In this document: positions 44,970-55,725 of the stretch, in pieces
Numbering within the stretch: the stretch's first letter is position 1
How the letters are laid out: every line of letters begins with the position of its first letter
NCBI GenBank assembly: GCA_002900995.3
Contig: PJEW03000013.1
Location: forward strand, 645,395 to 709,394
Length of the DNA: 64,000 nt
Source of the DNA: Ganoderma boninense
Lineage: Eukaryota > Basidiomycota > Agaricomycetes > Polyporales > Polyporaceae
Reading direction: 5' to 3'
Translations under genes and position numbers: made by a program
The notes under the pieces: model-generated
Database searches by the model: none
Told to the model about the DNA's origin: nothing
The model's input: only the letters and a program-made list of their open reading frames with translations

Positions 44970-45760
44970 GATGCCAGCTGTGCGCGCGGTGGTCGACGCG
45001 GCGCCAGTGCCAGCGGAAATGCCACCTGGGATCACGATCGCGGAGGCGAAGTCGATTACAGGACCGCAAGAGCTCGTTTGTGGGTTGCGCGTGCCGCGTA
45101 ACGGATCCATCGCAGGGATGTATGCTCATGTGCGGTTTTGGCTGGTCGAGTGTCGCTCAAAAGATGTGTAGGTCCCCATCATCCTCGTGCATCTCACGTC
45201 GGACGGACGAATAGCTCGCGCTGCGCATCCGGTCATCAACGCGTGGCGCTGTCATGTGGCCTCTATCCTCCGCCAAGGTGTGATGCGCACCCTCTCGCTC
45301 GGATCGCTCTTTCAGTCTGAACTTCATGTATGCAGACAATGACGACGACGGGGAGACCGCCGCTGGAGGGCGATTAGCGCACCTATTGCAAATCCTGGTG
45401 GGTGCAGTGGGGCTGATATCCTCTCTTCAATCATGTACGCTGTATGCTGAGGCTGTGTTCCCACCATCCAGGAAGTCGAAAACGTCCTTGTGATCGTGAC
45501 GCGACCTGACAGGTTCAAGTACATCAACCAGGCTGCACGCAACGCGCTCGAGCTCGGCGGGTTCATCGATGTCCCGGACGACGACCACGGTGGGCGGAAG
45601 CACGGGAAGCCTGGTAGGACACGGCGAAACGATGACGTCTGCTTGGGCACTCCGAGGACGAGGATGCTTAGTACCGATCTCGACTGTCCAGGAATATTGC
45701 TATTAGATCGTGCATTACCATACGCTCATATTGAAAACGAGACAAATGGTTCACAATGAA
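44970..45760 (+). pseudogene. IMPACT/YIH1 (UPF0029) family gene, several lesions
   Basis: Conserved blocks in order are GITIAEAKSIT, then DRKSSFVGCACRVTDPSQ after a one-base G insertion (attacagga, about 45058-45062). VPIILVHLTSDGRIARAAHP and INAWRCHV come after a 56-bp intron (45116-45171) whose donor reads GG instead of GT. DNDDDGETAAGGRLAHLLQIL follows intron 45278-45335, and ENVLVIVTR then PDRFKYINQAARNALELGGF follow intron 45398-45471. Between VTR and PDRF the family normally has a conserved RWFGG...LG loop; about eight codons are missing. IMPACT/YIH1 proteins regulate the Gcn2 kinase in amino-acid starvation. The tail to 45760 is unrelated-looking. The upstream start is not certain. Confidence 0.85.
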
Positions 45761-46440
45761 AACTCCAGGCCACTACTCCCGGGTGTACGGCGGGCGAAGC
45801 ATGACCGCCTCCCCCTGCGCCATGGCCAGCCGCAGCCCCCGAGTCTACGGACTGCATCACTCGCGGCTCGAGTCCTCTCCCCACTCCCAGCGACGGTTGC
45901 CCTCCTGCTGTAACGCCAGGCTGCCTTGAGGTCGGTCCGTCCGTCCCACTATCGGGAGCTGATTCAGACGCCGGGCGGGCGGGCGCTCGGAGGCTAGACC
46001 GGTGGGCTGGGCAGGGAGACATGTCGCGGAGCGTGGGCGTCGACACGGCCGCCACCGCTTGCTTTTGGGAAGGGCCCTCATCAGTATCGGCAGAGCACCA
46101 GTACCAACGTCTCGCCAGGAACCGAAGGGCCGGATCGCTATTACAGTACGCGCGGACATAGGCGAGGACAAATGCCTCCGCGAGTAGTCGGGCGAGGAGC
46201 TGAAACGAGGACTTACGGGGATCGGGGTCTGCGAAGGGGCTGCTCGCGCCGCCCTTGAGCTTTCGTCGACGGCGGAGGTAGACGAGGAGGAGCGCGAGGG
46301 CTGCACCGCCGACGATCCCTCCTGCGATGGCGCCTGCGTGGTGGACGTGTTTGAATTTGACGGGGTTGTTTGGCTGCTCGGCGGAGCCGCTGTGATGCCA
46401 GAGCCTGAGGTGGTCGCTGATTGCGATGCGGTTAATTCTG
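45750..46440 (-). pseudogene. Single-pass membrane protein with Ser/Thr-rich ectodomain, frameshifted
   Basis: The minus strand reads a Ser/Thr-rich region (TASQSATTSGSGITAAPPSS, about 46430-46375) and then, one frame over, the membrane segment AIAGGIVGGAALALLLVYL followed by RRRRKLKGGASSPFADPDP and a GTAAGT donor (46216-46211). This layout (S/T-rich outside, Gly-rich helix, Arg stop-transfer) is very common in Agaricomycetes. The frame change between NTSTT and GAIAGG is a one-base lesion or an unrecognised splice. Function is unknown. Confidence 0.55.
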
Positions 46441-46512
46441 GTAGGACACCCGGACTTTGATTAGCTGACCTGGCGGACAGTGCTCAAGGTACCAGTTCTT
46501 GACTCGCTTCGT
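46441..46512 (-). pseudogene. Prp8 fragment 3
   Basis: Minus strand [20 protein letters not shown] then SYQ and a stop. This closely matches the segment [22 protein letters not shown] in the N-terminal third of Prp8, the core U5 snRNP splicing factor. It is colinear with the two fragments at 47.8-48.2 kb. Confidence 0.85.
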
Positions 46513-46519
46513 GCAGTAG

Positions 46520-47740
46520 CCTGTCATCTGGCCTGGATGCGGCCGTCGACTGTGCGGAGGAGGAGAAGACGGTGGCAGTGGCCAAGAAGAGGCTCGCACC
46601 GACGCTGAGCATCCACGCCACACGCGAGCCGAACCAGACCAGCCAGCTCTACAGCTCCTTCTTGCCTCTTGCGTGCGCGCGCGGATTCGTGCGCGGGCTG
46701 TATGCGCTTGGCTTGACGTGCGCGGTACGTCATGTCGAGGTTGGGAGGCTTTCGCCACCGAGTGAGGGTACAGAGGAGGCGCGTGCAATGCAGACGATGT
46801 TGGTGAACGCGAAACCCACGAGCGTTGCATTGGGATTGGGGAGAGGTTGGTGGGCGGAGGGGAGGATGATAGCCATGGGGAGGGAGAGGCAGACAGCAAG
46901 GACGAAGAGGAGGAAAAAGAGCGGGGAAAAGGAGGAAGATGAGAGGACGACGAGAGGAGGGGATGGTGTGCAGCGGGAGGCAGAAGAGGAAGGACAAGAG
47001 ACTACGCGGGATGTGCAGTCGTCTCTTGCCACGACGGGATGCCCCATCCGTTTTGACACGGTGACCGTATTTCTGTCCATCCGTCTCCAGCGCGACATCC
47101 TCGCGATGCTGCCCCCACTCATGAGCATACTCGAAACGTTCGTGCTCCACTGGGACCGGACATCTGTTCCCTTCGACCGCATACCACATGACCACGGCTA
47201 CGAAAACCCGGACGGCGACGTCGCCATGTACTTGTGCTCCGGGGGCCACCCGCTGAGCAAGAACGACGCCGCCATGCTCTCGCTCTCGCGCACCGAAGGG
47301 TTCGCGTGGTACACCGGCACACAGAGCCCCGCGCTCCGCTACATCCTCCTCAAAATCCTCCACGACGACCCCGCCCGGCGACCCGTTCCCGAGCGACCCG
47401 TTCCCCGAGCGACCCGTTCCCCGAGCGACCCGTTCCCGAGCATAAACCCAGCCTGCGGTCCGCACCACCGCCGCCGCCTCCCCAGCTCGCCGCACCGCTG
47501 TGCGAAAAGGGGTTCCACATGGAGCGCGATGGGGGCTGGCTGTACCTAGACACGCTGCCCGCAGGTGTCGCGAAGCAGGTGATGCGGTGGGTTCGAGCTT
47601 CGTTGATCGCGTGCGCTATTACTGGTCGCTGAATATTTTACTGGCTTCCAGGAAAGGCTCAAGCTCCCCGGGCAGCTCGAAGTTGTGGTCATCAGCACCG
47701 TCAGGATCGCAAATGGTATCCTCCTGAGAGACGAATGACG
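46520..47740. other. ~1.2 kb of foreign sequence inside the Prp8 relic
   Basis: Both strands have long G/C-driven frames. On the plus strand from 47041 there is a plausible coding stretch, GYENPDGDVAMYLCSGGHPL then LSRTEGFAWYTGTQSPALRY. After a frame change at a 15-16-bp repeat comes EKGFHMERDGGWLYLDTLPA (about 47510-47565). On the minus strand a hydrophobic region ([19 protein letters not shown], about 46925-46870) hints at a membrane protein. I recognise neither. Confidence 0.4.
47377..47440. repeat. 15-16-bp tandem repeat, four units
   Basis: Units of gagcgacccgttccc with one or no extra C. The total length shifts the reading frame of the plus-strand ORF that runs through it. Confidence 0.75.
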
Positions 47741-47769
47741 TGTTCAGGGAGGGGAGGGGAAGCCACAAG

Positions 47770-47990
47770 AGGTAGGGTTGATGAGGGGATCGAAGTAGAA
47801 CCCGGGGAGGTTAGGACCATCGGTGCGTATGTAGACGTTCTTCGGAGTATAGCAAGGAGCGATCCGCACAGAACGAGAGAGAGAGTTGTAGAGATGAGCG
47901 AAAGTGACGTGGTCCTCCATCCAGATTTGCGGACAGTGGATAACCTTGTTGATGTTGAACTCGTGCCAATCCTGGTCCAAAGTGCGCATG
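47770..47990 (-). pseudogene. Prp8 fragment 2
   Basis: Minus strand LDQDWHEFNINKVI, then FAHLYNSL, then YTPKNVYIRTDGPNLPGFYF and DPLINP. These correspond to consecutive parts of Prp8 (family: [45 protein letters not shown]). Substitutions at otherwise invariant sites show relaxed constraint. Confidence 0.88.
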
Positions 47991-48118
47991 GCGCAGTATG
48001 AAGCCTCGCACTGCGGTCCTATATAAGCAATAAAGGTTGGCCATGATGGGCAACCCGAGGCTCCAGTATCAGTAGGACGCCCCGTTGGCATGAAGGGTGT
48101 CGACGCGCAGCTTGGGGG

Positions 48119-48242
48119 TCATTCAAAAAGCTTCGTGGCCGCACGAGAGGTGTACTTGAGAGGACCGACGTGGAACGGCCTGTCATTACGAATCTCGTGG
48201 CTGCACATGCCGCCGTGGTCTTTGACAATTTGCGGATTTTCT
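48119..48242 (-). pseudogene. Prp8 fragment 1
   Basis: Minus strand IVKDHGGMCSHEIRNDRPFH then VGPLKYTS and KLFE before a stop, matching the Prp8 N-terminal block (IIKDHGDM...KRVxLGALKY...KLLE). About 170 residues of the protein are missing between this and fragment 2, which are only ~130 bp apart. Confidence 0.8.
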
Positions 48243-48562
48243 TAGGATGCAAATCCTAAACAAATGTGAGTGTTCGATATTGTTGCATCTATCCTAGCCA
48301 CGCACCTGCTCCACCATGTCCATCAACCATTCCTCCCCCAGCGGTCGTCGCCATACCACATCTTCTGCGTCTTGTTCAGCCTCTGAGACTTGTGCGAGAG
48401 CTTTGGGAACTGTGCTGTGGAAGGTATTCGGTCTGTGGGCGCAAAACGTAAGGCCCATATCGAATACAAACTGCCTAAAACTACTCACTGTCTCGTGTCG
48501 CCTTGCAGTCGGGGTTCTCACCAAGCCAAGACGCGTGACTGGGAGGACCTGTTGAAGGGGGA

Positions 48563-48658
48563 ACAGAGAAGGGGAAGAGGATGAAAACAGAGAAGGGGAA
48601 GAGGATGAAAACAGAGAAGGGGAAGAGGATGAAAACAGAGAAGGGGAAGAGGATGAAA
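48563..48658. repeat. 24-bp tandem repeat, four perfect units
   Basis: Unit acagagaaggggaagaggat plus gaaa, starting at 48563, 48587, 48611 and 48635. It reads SSSSPSLF on the minus strand. Confidence 0.95.
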
Positions 48659-48659
48659 A

Positions 48660-50300
48660 ACGAATTTCGGGAACCCCTGCGCAATGCTGCACAGTGCAGG
48701 ATGGCAACGCTCGGCGCCAGAGCATCCCCCTAATTATGTCAGCATTTTGTCTACCAAGTAAACATCCTAAATTCTATCGGCGACATCATTCCGACCACAA
48801 AGATTGGCCATTGTGAATATTATTCGTGGCGGAGTTTAGATTTCAATCAAAGCGTTGTCAATCTATTCCAAGCGACAACATATGGGTAGTCTCCGTTGCT
48901 GACCATATTCCCGATATAGATGACAGTCGATCTAAATAACATCTGGGCACACATGCGAATTTCGACACGATGTTGCTCGCCAAGGCAACATCCTGCCAAT
49001 TTTCGAAATGTGGCCTAGTAAAACATCACACTGTCATGTGGCGAACATTGGAAATGTTTGTCACGATGTACATAGCATATTGCGACCTCGAACAGTCAGA
49101 CTGACCCCGCTCCTCCACGCGCCTCCGAGTGCGGTACCTCGTACTCCTGGTCTACCTTCTTCCACGTATATACTCTGGCGACCTCGGGCCCACGCGCTAG
49201 CAGCGGGATGGGCTCGGAGCTGGCGAGCGGCGCGACGACCATCCTTGTCCATGCCACCGTGAGCACCGCCGGGGCTGGTTCCTGCTTCGCCAGCAATTAA
49301 ATATTGAGCCTACGGCCGCGCAGACGGAAGGGGGGACGTCCCAGGCTTGGCCGCCGTCTTGGCTGGCCTGTTGGTATGGCGGCGACGGGCAGTGAGGTCT
49401 ATCGCGGGGTTTGTGGGACTACCGTCCCGTCCACGTCCATACTGGCTACAAGGTCCATGTTTGGGTCAGTGCGCAGTCCCCGCCCGTGCCCAATCCATCA
49501 AGCCACCTTGAAATAGCCATACGCACCAGTCGGACCCTGCACGAGGGTATGGAGGGTGCTGCGTATCATACAAAGTCAGAGCCAAATCGTGCTTGAATCG
49601 TAATTGCTTACACAACATCCTAGCCACATCTGGGCTCGCCTCCTCGGAAACAGGGGCATCGTGAGGAACGCCCTACGCCAAAGCATATGAAATATGTTGA
49701 CCCTCCCAGAGATAGGATTAGACGTTTCCTGTTTCGAGGATACAGCACGTCAGCTTCTTCGTAAACTCGGGGATTTCGAGGGAAAATAGACCCGAAACCC
49801 TGTGCCAAGCGGCCGAGGACAATGATCTTGCTGAATACAAATCACTTACCTCCGCGGTCCAGTAATATCATGAGCCACTATGCTGGGCGGTGCGCACTAG
49901 GCCAAAACGAATCCCCCTTCTGTGTAGCATGTGGCCAGGTAATCGCGGCTCGTGACACGATTGCATTTCTTGTGTTCATGTCGCCGCTATGCCTTTACAC
50001 CCTTTAAAAAATGCATCAAGGGTAAAGGCTTCGACGAACCACGCACCATACGACGCCAGCGGATCCACAAGAGATAGTACGGAGGTTCAAGTACACAGAG
50101 AGGTGCAAATATTCCGTATCGCCGTCGATGACCAACATGGTGTCGAACCGGACAACCAACGGATTCAAGTGCTCCTTGAGCCTCGAAATATGTGACGACG
50201 GGCGGGCGATCTGTGTCTAGTGACGCGCACCATGATCAGTCCCAATGCAAGGACGGAGAAGGAGGAAAGGAGCAGAAAATGGAGAGAGGAACAGAAGAGA
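48660..50300. other. No clear gene
   Basis: 48700-49010 is AT-rich. A minus frame at 49096-49296 (with EPIPLLARGPEVARVYTWKK) and another at 49620-49808 (SIFPRNPRVYEEADVLYPRN) look like exon fragments of unknown genes. Nothing joins them. Confidence 0.35.
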
Positions 50301-50308
50301 GGGGACTC

Positions 50309-50560
50309 ACGACGCTTCAAAGGCTTTGTACTTGCCGTGGATGCTGTCGTATTTGCGCTGGAGGCTGTTGAGCTCGTGATCGAGGAGCTTCGTCTAGAGG
50401 TGTGCCCACGCTCGTGGACGTCGCGCCACAGATCGTAGACTCACGACGGTTCATAAGGAGGTCCTTGTCGTGCATGAGGACATTCACCTTGCCAGCGAGA
50501 ATCCCCATATAAACCCGGAGTTCGCGGTTGGCTTTGAGGGACTAGGCGGTCAAACTACAT
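50309..50560 (-). CDS. Two exons of a coiled-coil-like protein fragment
   Basis: Minus strand NRELRVYMGILAGKVNVLMH then DKDLLMNRR, a GTGAGT intron (50444-50394, 51 bp) and TKLLDHELNSLQRKYDSIHG then KYKAFEAS. The splice is in frame, and heptad-like spacing of L/Y suggests a helix or coiled coil. Neither a start nor further exons were found, so it may be another gene piece. Confidence 0.4.
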
Positions 50561-50599
50561 TTTCAAGCCAGTCGACGGCACAACAAAAAGCTCACCTAG

Positions 50600-51560
50600 T
50601 GCAGTGCTGTGGACCCCATCGGGGACCGGAATAGGACTATCCCAGAGCGTCCCATCGCCTTCTGACCCAAGAGGACAACCGCCTCAGCAGCCAGAGCCTC
50701 CAAGCCTCCAATATCCGCGCGGTTGTCGAATCGGCGAGTCGAGGAGCGTGCAAGGCAGCATGAAGGTTGTGTTCTGTGTGTGTCGAGCGATTGTAAAGGA
50801 TTACGGCTCTTATGAGTGCACCGTCGCGACAAGAATGAACAAGTTGAGAGTTGGAGTGGACCCAGCTGAGTGGATCGGCTAGGTGGCAAGTGGCAGGACG
50901 CGCCAATGCCATGGCACCGCCCGATTCTCCGGCGCTTATTCGGCAGTCCTGCCAGTGAGGCCGAACTTTGAAGTCCATAACCGTGAACTCCACGATACGG
51001 TAACAGATGTTCACAAGGTACGTCTACTACATGCGTGACGTGCCTGCGGGGCACACCTTCTCATCACTCACCGGTACTCACCATTTAAACTGACCCATTG
51101 TGCCCTAGTCTATACTGGAGTTCAGCTCCGAGTCGCAACGAACTTGAAGGCTTCGAGTCAAGACTCTTGTGGGCCGCACACGCCTTGTCCCCAACTGTGA
51201 CAGGCTCGAACGCCTGATTCATGTTGAGCTCGCCGCCCGCCTGACAAAACCGACCCAAACGCGCCGCGCACGAAATGCAAGAACTGTAGTGCACGGGCGT
51301 GTAAATCATTTCGCGATAGGCAATTCCATGCACAAAGCCTTGACCGCTAATGATTGCCGTCGCGAATTGTCTCTTCTGATCTACCCTGTGATCAAGAGGC
51401 TGGTGCGATTTGGGGCAATTCGTGTTCGATGATTTCTATTTCAGAAAGAAATACATATATTCGATAGTCACGACGTTGGTGGTGTTAGTCTCTCCCGCCG
51501 GGAGAGGTAAGTTCAATCGGAACAAACCTAGATTTGCATGTGGCTGTGACGCGACACAGG
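50600..51560. other. Unassigned; minus-strand frames of unknown origin
   Basis: A minus segment with RIVEFTVMDFKVRPHWQDC (about 51005-50945) and one with GGELNMNQAFEPVTVGDK (about 51235-51180) look protein-like but could not be joined. An AT-rich stretch follows at 51420-51490. Confidence 0.3.
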
Positions 51561-51570
51561 GTTCTGAATC

Positions 51571-52794
51571 ATGTCACACGGAGAGTCTCACCACGCGTCA
51601 GTCGCTTGTCTGCCTCACTCGATGGCCCCATTCGGCCCTCCTGAGATGACCGCTAGCGAGCGCGCTCATTCCGAAACCACCCTTGACTCCTTCACCGATC
51701 GCCTCAACCTTGCTGCTTTCCCTCTCAGGCAGGCTCACCCCACCACCGATTCACCTCCACCCGTCTCCCGATCAGACCAAGCCACGACCGCCTCTTTCCC
51801 TGATCGTGACAACCTCCGCAGGCTTAAGAGACCGTTTACTCCCACAAAGGATGCCGCTCTCCTCGCAGAACGAGGCTCCAAGCGCCTTCGCTTTGAAACC
51901 CTCTTCCCCGATCTCTCTCTCCTCCCTACCCACACGCTTTCCACTCAACCCGCCTCCCCAGATCATCGCCGATCAAAGTCTGTGCCCCGTCGCTCTCTCT
52001 CTCTCTCATCCGACGCTCTAGTCCCTTTCCTCGATCTCAACGATGTTCCTTCAACCCCTAGGCGATCTCCCGCAAAGTTTCGCATCTCCTCCCTCCTTCC
52101 GGAGTCCGCAACAAAGCACCCCCATCAACAACTCCATCATCGTCACTCATCCTTTCGCAATCAACTCGCTAAATCTTCCTCTCCATTCCCCCCGCATCCT
52201 CCGCTCCCCCCCCTCATTCCCGACCCTACGAATCATGCCGCTCTCTCCGTCCCTCCCACCCCCATGTCTCCCCTTCCGTCTTTGCCTCAGGACGACTCCA
52301 TCCATCCTGGCGTCGTCCCTGACCTCGACGCTACACCCGTCCCGAACCCTGTCAAGGTCAAACATTCCCCCTTGTCCCTCCCACTTCCCTTCGCTCCCCT
52401 CCCACTTCCCTTCGCTCCCCTCCCACTTCCCTTCGCTTCCCTTCCCTTCGCCCCCCCACCCCTTCCCCATCTCCCAACTCTATCCCCCACTCCAACTCGT
52501 CCTTTATCCATCTCTCTCTCCTTTCTTGCTTCTTCAAACAACCCTTCCCAGTCTCAATCCATGCTCCCCCGTTCTTCCGACATCAAAATATGCATGGAGC
52601 CTGAAGCAAAGCTGTCCCCCGTCATCTCCTCCAAGAAGTCTAAAAACCCTAGTAATAGCAATAAGAAATCATCTATCCTTAATCCACCCAAAATCGGGAA
52701 CATAGGCGAACTGCCTAAACAGTTCGACAAGGACTTAAATGATAATTTGTCAGACATATGTGCGTCCCTTTTCTTCCGTTTCGCGTACATTTAG
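51571..52794 (+). CDS. Pro/Ser-rich ORF, probable 5' exon of the BRCT gene or separate gene
   Basis: The ATG at 51571 opens a 407-codon frame, strongly Pro/Ser/Leu-rich with basic patches (KRLRFETLFPDLSLL, RSKSVPRRSLSLS) and a lysine-rich end (SSKKSKNPSNSNKKSSIL) before KQFDKDLNDNLSD. A GTGCGT donor near 52759 may end the exon. It lies 0.5 kb upstream of, and on the same strand as, the BRCT gene and could be its N-terminal region; joining exons at 52.8-53.0 kb remain unresolved. Three 21-bp repeats encode PLPLPFA. No domain is recognisable. Confidence 0.5.
   Translation: MSHGESHHASVACLPHSMAPFGPPEMTASERAHSETTLDSFTDRLNLAAFPLRQAHPTTDSPPPVSRSDQATTASFPDRDNLRRLKRPFTPTKDAALLAERGSKRLRFETLFPDLSLLPTHTLSTQPASPDHRRSKSVPRRSLSLSSDALVPFLDLNDVPSTPRRSPAKFRISSLLPESATKHPHQQLHHRHSSFRNQLAKSSSPFPPHPPLPPLIPDPTNHAALSVPPTPMSPLPSLPQDDSIHPGVVPDLDATPVPNPVKVKHSPLSLPLPFAPLPLPFAPLPLPFASLPFAPPPLPHLPTLSPTPTRPLSISLSFLASSNNPSQSQSMLPRSSDIKICMEPEAKLSPVISSKKSKNPSNSNKKSSILNPPKIGNIGELPKQFDKDLNDNLSDICASLFFRFAYI
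52380..52442. repeat. 21-bp tandem repeat, three units
   Basis: Unit cccacttcccttcgctcccc plus t, encoding LPLPFAP in the plus frame. Confidence 0.85.
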
Positions 52795-52973
52795 CTTCCA
52801 TCCATCCAGTCATGAACCCCTGGATTAGTGTTTTTGGCTCTCGCTGGTCGTATTCCATCTACAAAGGGCGTCATCCTACTCCATCTGTGATCCCCTTTCC
52901 TGCTGTTCCAAACCTCGTCCCGTATCATGTTCATCGCTCGTGTATGCTAACACTCCCTTTCACCTAGTATCAA

Positions 52974-55725
52974 GTCCACGGCCTACATCACGACTGCCAA
53001 ATGTCCATCACAAAAATGTCCATCACACAAATACCCAGCCCACTTACTCCCGACCTTGGTCGTCCTCCTCTCAACCTATCGCACCGAGTTCTCAACTATC
53101 CCAGCTTAAGACTTCTCGCGCCAACTCCAGCGGAGACGACTATGAAGCCCTAACGCGGGGGAAACGGAAGAAGCAAGGTTGGAATCTCAAGTTTCGGGAT
53201 CTCAGTAATGCATATGCGCCCTTGCTGACGATACTAACATACAGGGTCATCAGCGCCTGTTGCCGGTCTTAGACCTGACTCTGTGGCAGATTATCTGCAT
53301 GTGGGTGAAGTCGACGTCTCAATCGCGGTGGTTCGCGGCGTCATCCCTGGGTCCGACCATCTGGTTTTGGATGCGGATGGGGATGCCGCCATGCTCCTGC
53401 CGACGTCCTCTGCCCCGGCACAGCCGACCTTCCAGCTGCCAGAGGATTCTGAGCTGTCCGAGCTCTCGGATCTGGAGGACTCGTCGGCTATCTTTCAGAA
53501 GTCTTTCAAGGCTGCACCTTTCAACTCCAGCCTCTCAATCCTCAACCAGGCGCTCGAGAGACTCAATGCGCTTGTTCCTTCTGGAGCAAATACCAGTCTT
53601 GGCTTTCATCGGTCGGTCTCTTCGGAAGGAAATGATTCGTTCTTGGGTGAGCCTAGGATAAGCGACCTGGCGACAGGAGGCAAGAGAACGACCTTGAATG
53701 GCACAGTGCGCGCATGTTCACCATCTGTCGTTCCTCCGCCTCCGTCGCCGGCGAAGGGCAAGGGAAAGATGGTGCCAAGGCCGACAGTCAATGGACGAGC
53801 ATCTGCTGCGGTTGGTCAGAAGAAGCTCAAGCAAAGCACCCTCATGCTTCGTCCGCCGCCTCCCGTCGCAGGAACGCGGACAACTCAGCTGAGGTCGGCC
53901 ACGGCGCTTGCGGCTGCTAACGCCCCTCTCGCACTTGCATCGAGTTTGGGAAAGGTCCGTGTTGGGCTTGCTGCGAACGCTTCTGGCCAGGCAAGTTCTG
54001 GTTCAGCGTCGGTAGCAGCTCCGGCGCTTCCAAGTTCGGCGGGGGTTCCGCGCACTGGACTACCAGCTACGAAGAGGGCGTCTCTTGCGTCCGGGTCGGG
54101 ACTCGGGGGATGCAGCTCGCTGACGAGGTCGCTCTTCATCGGCAGGCTAAATGTCGCGTCTGGCTCCGGCGCACCTGCGAGCGGTGGCTTCGAACTTGGT
54201 ACCGTCAAGGATGGCTCCACCGCCACCGCGGTGGACGGGACAGGGGAGCTTTCGGATGACGAAATAGAGGAGGTGGAGAGGACGGAGGGTGTGCAGGAGA
54301 TGTCGACCAAGGACAATATCGATGAGCGGATCGCGGACCCAGATATCCTGCGCGACCTGCACGAGTTGGACGGCGAAGGCGGTGCGGCGGACGGTGCGGC
54401 CGACAAGTCCATCAGCGCACTATCGCTCGGGGACCTCCGGTCTGTCCGTCACGAGACCAGCGCGAAGGAAGGGCGGGCGAAGGAGAGGGAGGCGAGGCGG
54501 AATGCGAGCCAGCGCGCGAGCATGGCGAGCCGTTTGCTCGCGCAGAGCTTGTCGGATCGTCCGACTTTGACGTTGCCTCCGGACAAGGTGAAGAGAAAGG
54601 GCAGGGTGGCCAGGAGGTCGTATCCATCTACGGCTGCGACGCAAAACGAGGCAGACGCAGGAGCCGGAGAGAAGGTCGACGTTCCGGCGCCTCCACTACG
54701 CCGGGTGCATGCGACTCGTCTCGCGACTGGGGCTCTGTCGACACCTCCAAACTCGTACGAGGAGTGGTTTTTGCGGTCTGCTGACCGCAGTGGACTGGGC
54801 GACGTTGAGCATCCGTCCCGTGGGAGCGCGGACGGCACAGGGAAAGGGAAAACGAAGACCGGGCTGGACAGTCCAGCTGTGCTGGCTGTTCTCAAGGATT
54901 GCAGGATATTTGTGGACGTGAGGACGGACGAAGGGGACGACGCGGGATCGCTGTTCGTCGATATGCTGAAGCACTTGGGGGCAAAGGTAAAGTGTTATGT
55001 CCTCGTCGTATGGGGGAGTTGGATGCTGATAGGTGCCGCCGTAGATCTCGACGAGGGTGGGCTCTCGCTGCACTCATGTTGTGTTCAAGAACGGGTTGCA
55101 GAGCACGCTTAAGAGCTACAGGTGAGTGCTTCGTTTCTTCGTGATGGAGACAACCACTGAAAAGGCCATGTGTTGTTATAGGATACAAAGCGAACCGAAG
55201 CCCTATGTCGTGGGTATCGCATGGGTCGTTGAATGTGCTGAGCAACGTAGGAAGGTCGAGGAGACACGCTTTGTGGTCAACCTTGACTTCATGAACGTCG
55301 CTGGCGGAAGCAAGGTTCGTTCCATGTATCGGCTCTCGTGGACGTAACGTTCATTAGGACGCGGAACCCACAGCGGCGCAAGTCGATGCTTCCCAGGAAC
55401 TTCTTTTCTCCGATGGCGAACAATATTGCGACGTCGCCGCTTTCGTCCGATTACTACCGCTTGAATAGTTCATTGAACACCAGCGTTGGGGCGGATGCTG
55501 CGAACGAGTCCTTGCAAGCCTCTTCGCGCAAGTGTTCTCCCTGAACCTCCATCGAGGCTTTTACTGACTGTTCCGTACACTGATGTAGTGATGGCGGTGG
55601 ATGAGGACGGCGACACCCGCCTGCTGATGCTAAACCCGTCATCTGGTGCAGGCGCGAACGATAAGGAGTCGTTACCACCCCTCGAGCTAGCGCGGAGAAG
55701 ACGAAATATGATGCCTAACCCCTGA
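52974..55725 (+). CDS. BRCT-domain protein (possible DNA-damage/replication scaffold)
   Basis: An exon ending KKQGWNLKFRDL is followed by an intron (GTAATG at about 53204, branch-like ctgac and ctaac, acceptor acatacag) and then the long frame RSSAPVAGLRPDSVADYL to ALGAK-like at 54986. The body is Ser/Ala/Gly-rich with acidic patches (SDDEIEEVER). Near the end a BRCT-like fold appears: VLKDCRIFVDVRTDEGDD...MLKHLGAK, intron 54987-55044, ISTRVGSRCTHVVFKNGLQS, another GTGAGT intron, and EPKPYVVGIAWVVECAEQRR. BRCT domains bind phosphoserine in checkpoint proteins. The end (RRKSMLPRNFF, later PPLELARRRRNMM) needs a further junction near 55315-55363 whose phase I could not satisfy, so the 3' part may contain a lesion. 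Confidence 0.75.
54987..55044 (+). other. Intron inside the BRCT domain
   Basis: GTAAAG donor, gctgat branch-like site, GTAG acceptor, 58 bp. Splicing restores the BRCT reading frame and removes an in-frame TAG. Confidence 0.75.

Noticed and set aside
46524..47495. Long minus-strand ORF (323 codons) opposite a plus-strand ORF of similar length
   Set aside because: The sequence is very G/C-rich, so all frames tend to stay open. The C-terminal Arg/Ala-rich translation has no protein-like pattern, and Prp8 fragment 3 lies in another frame at its edge.
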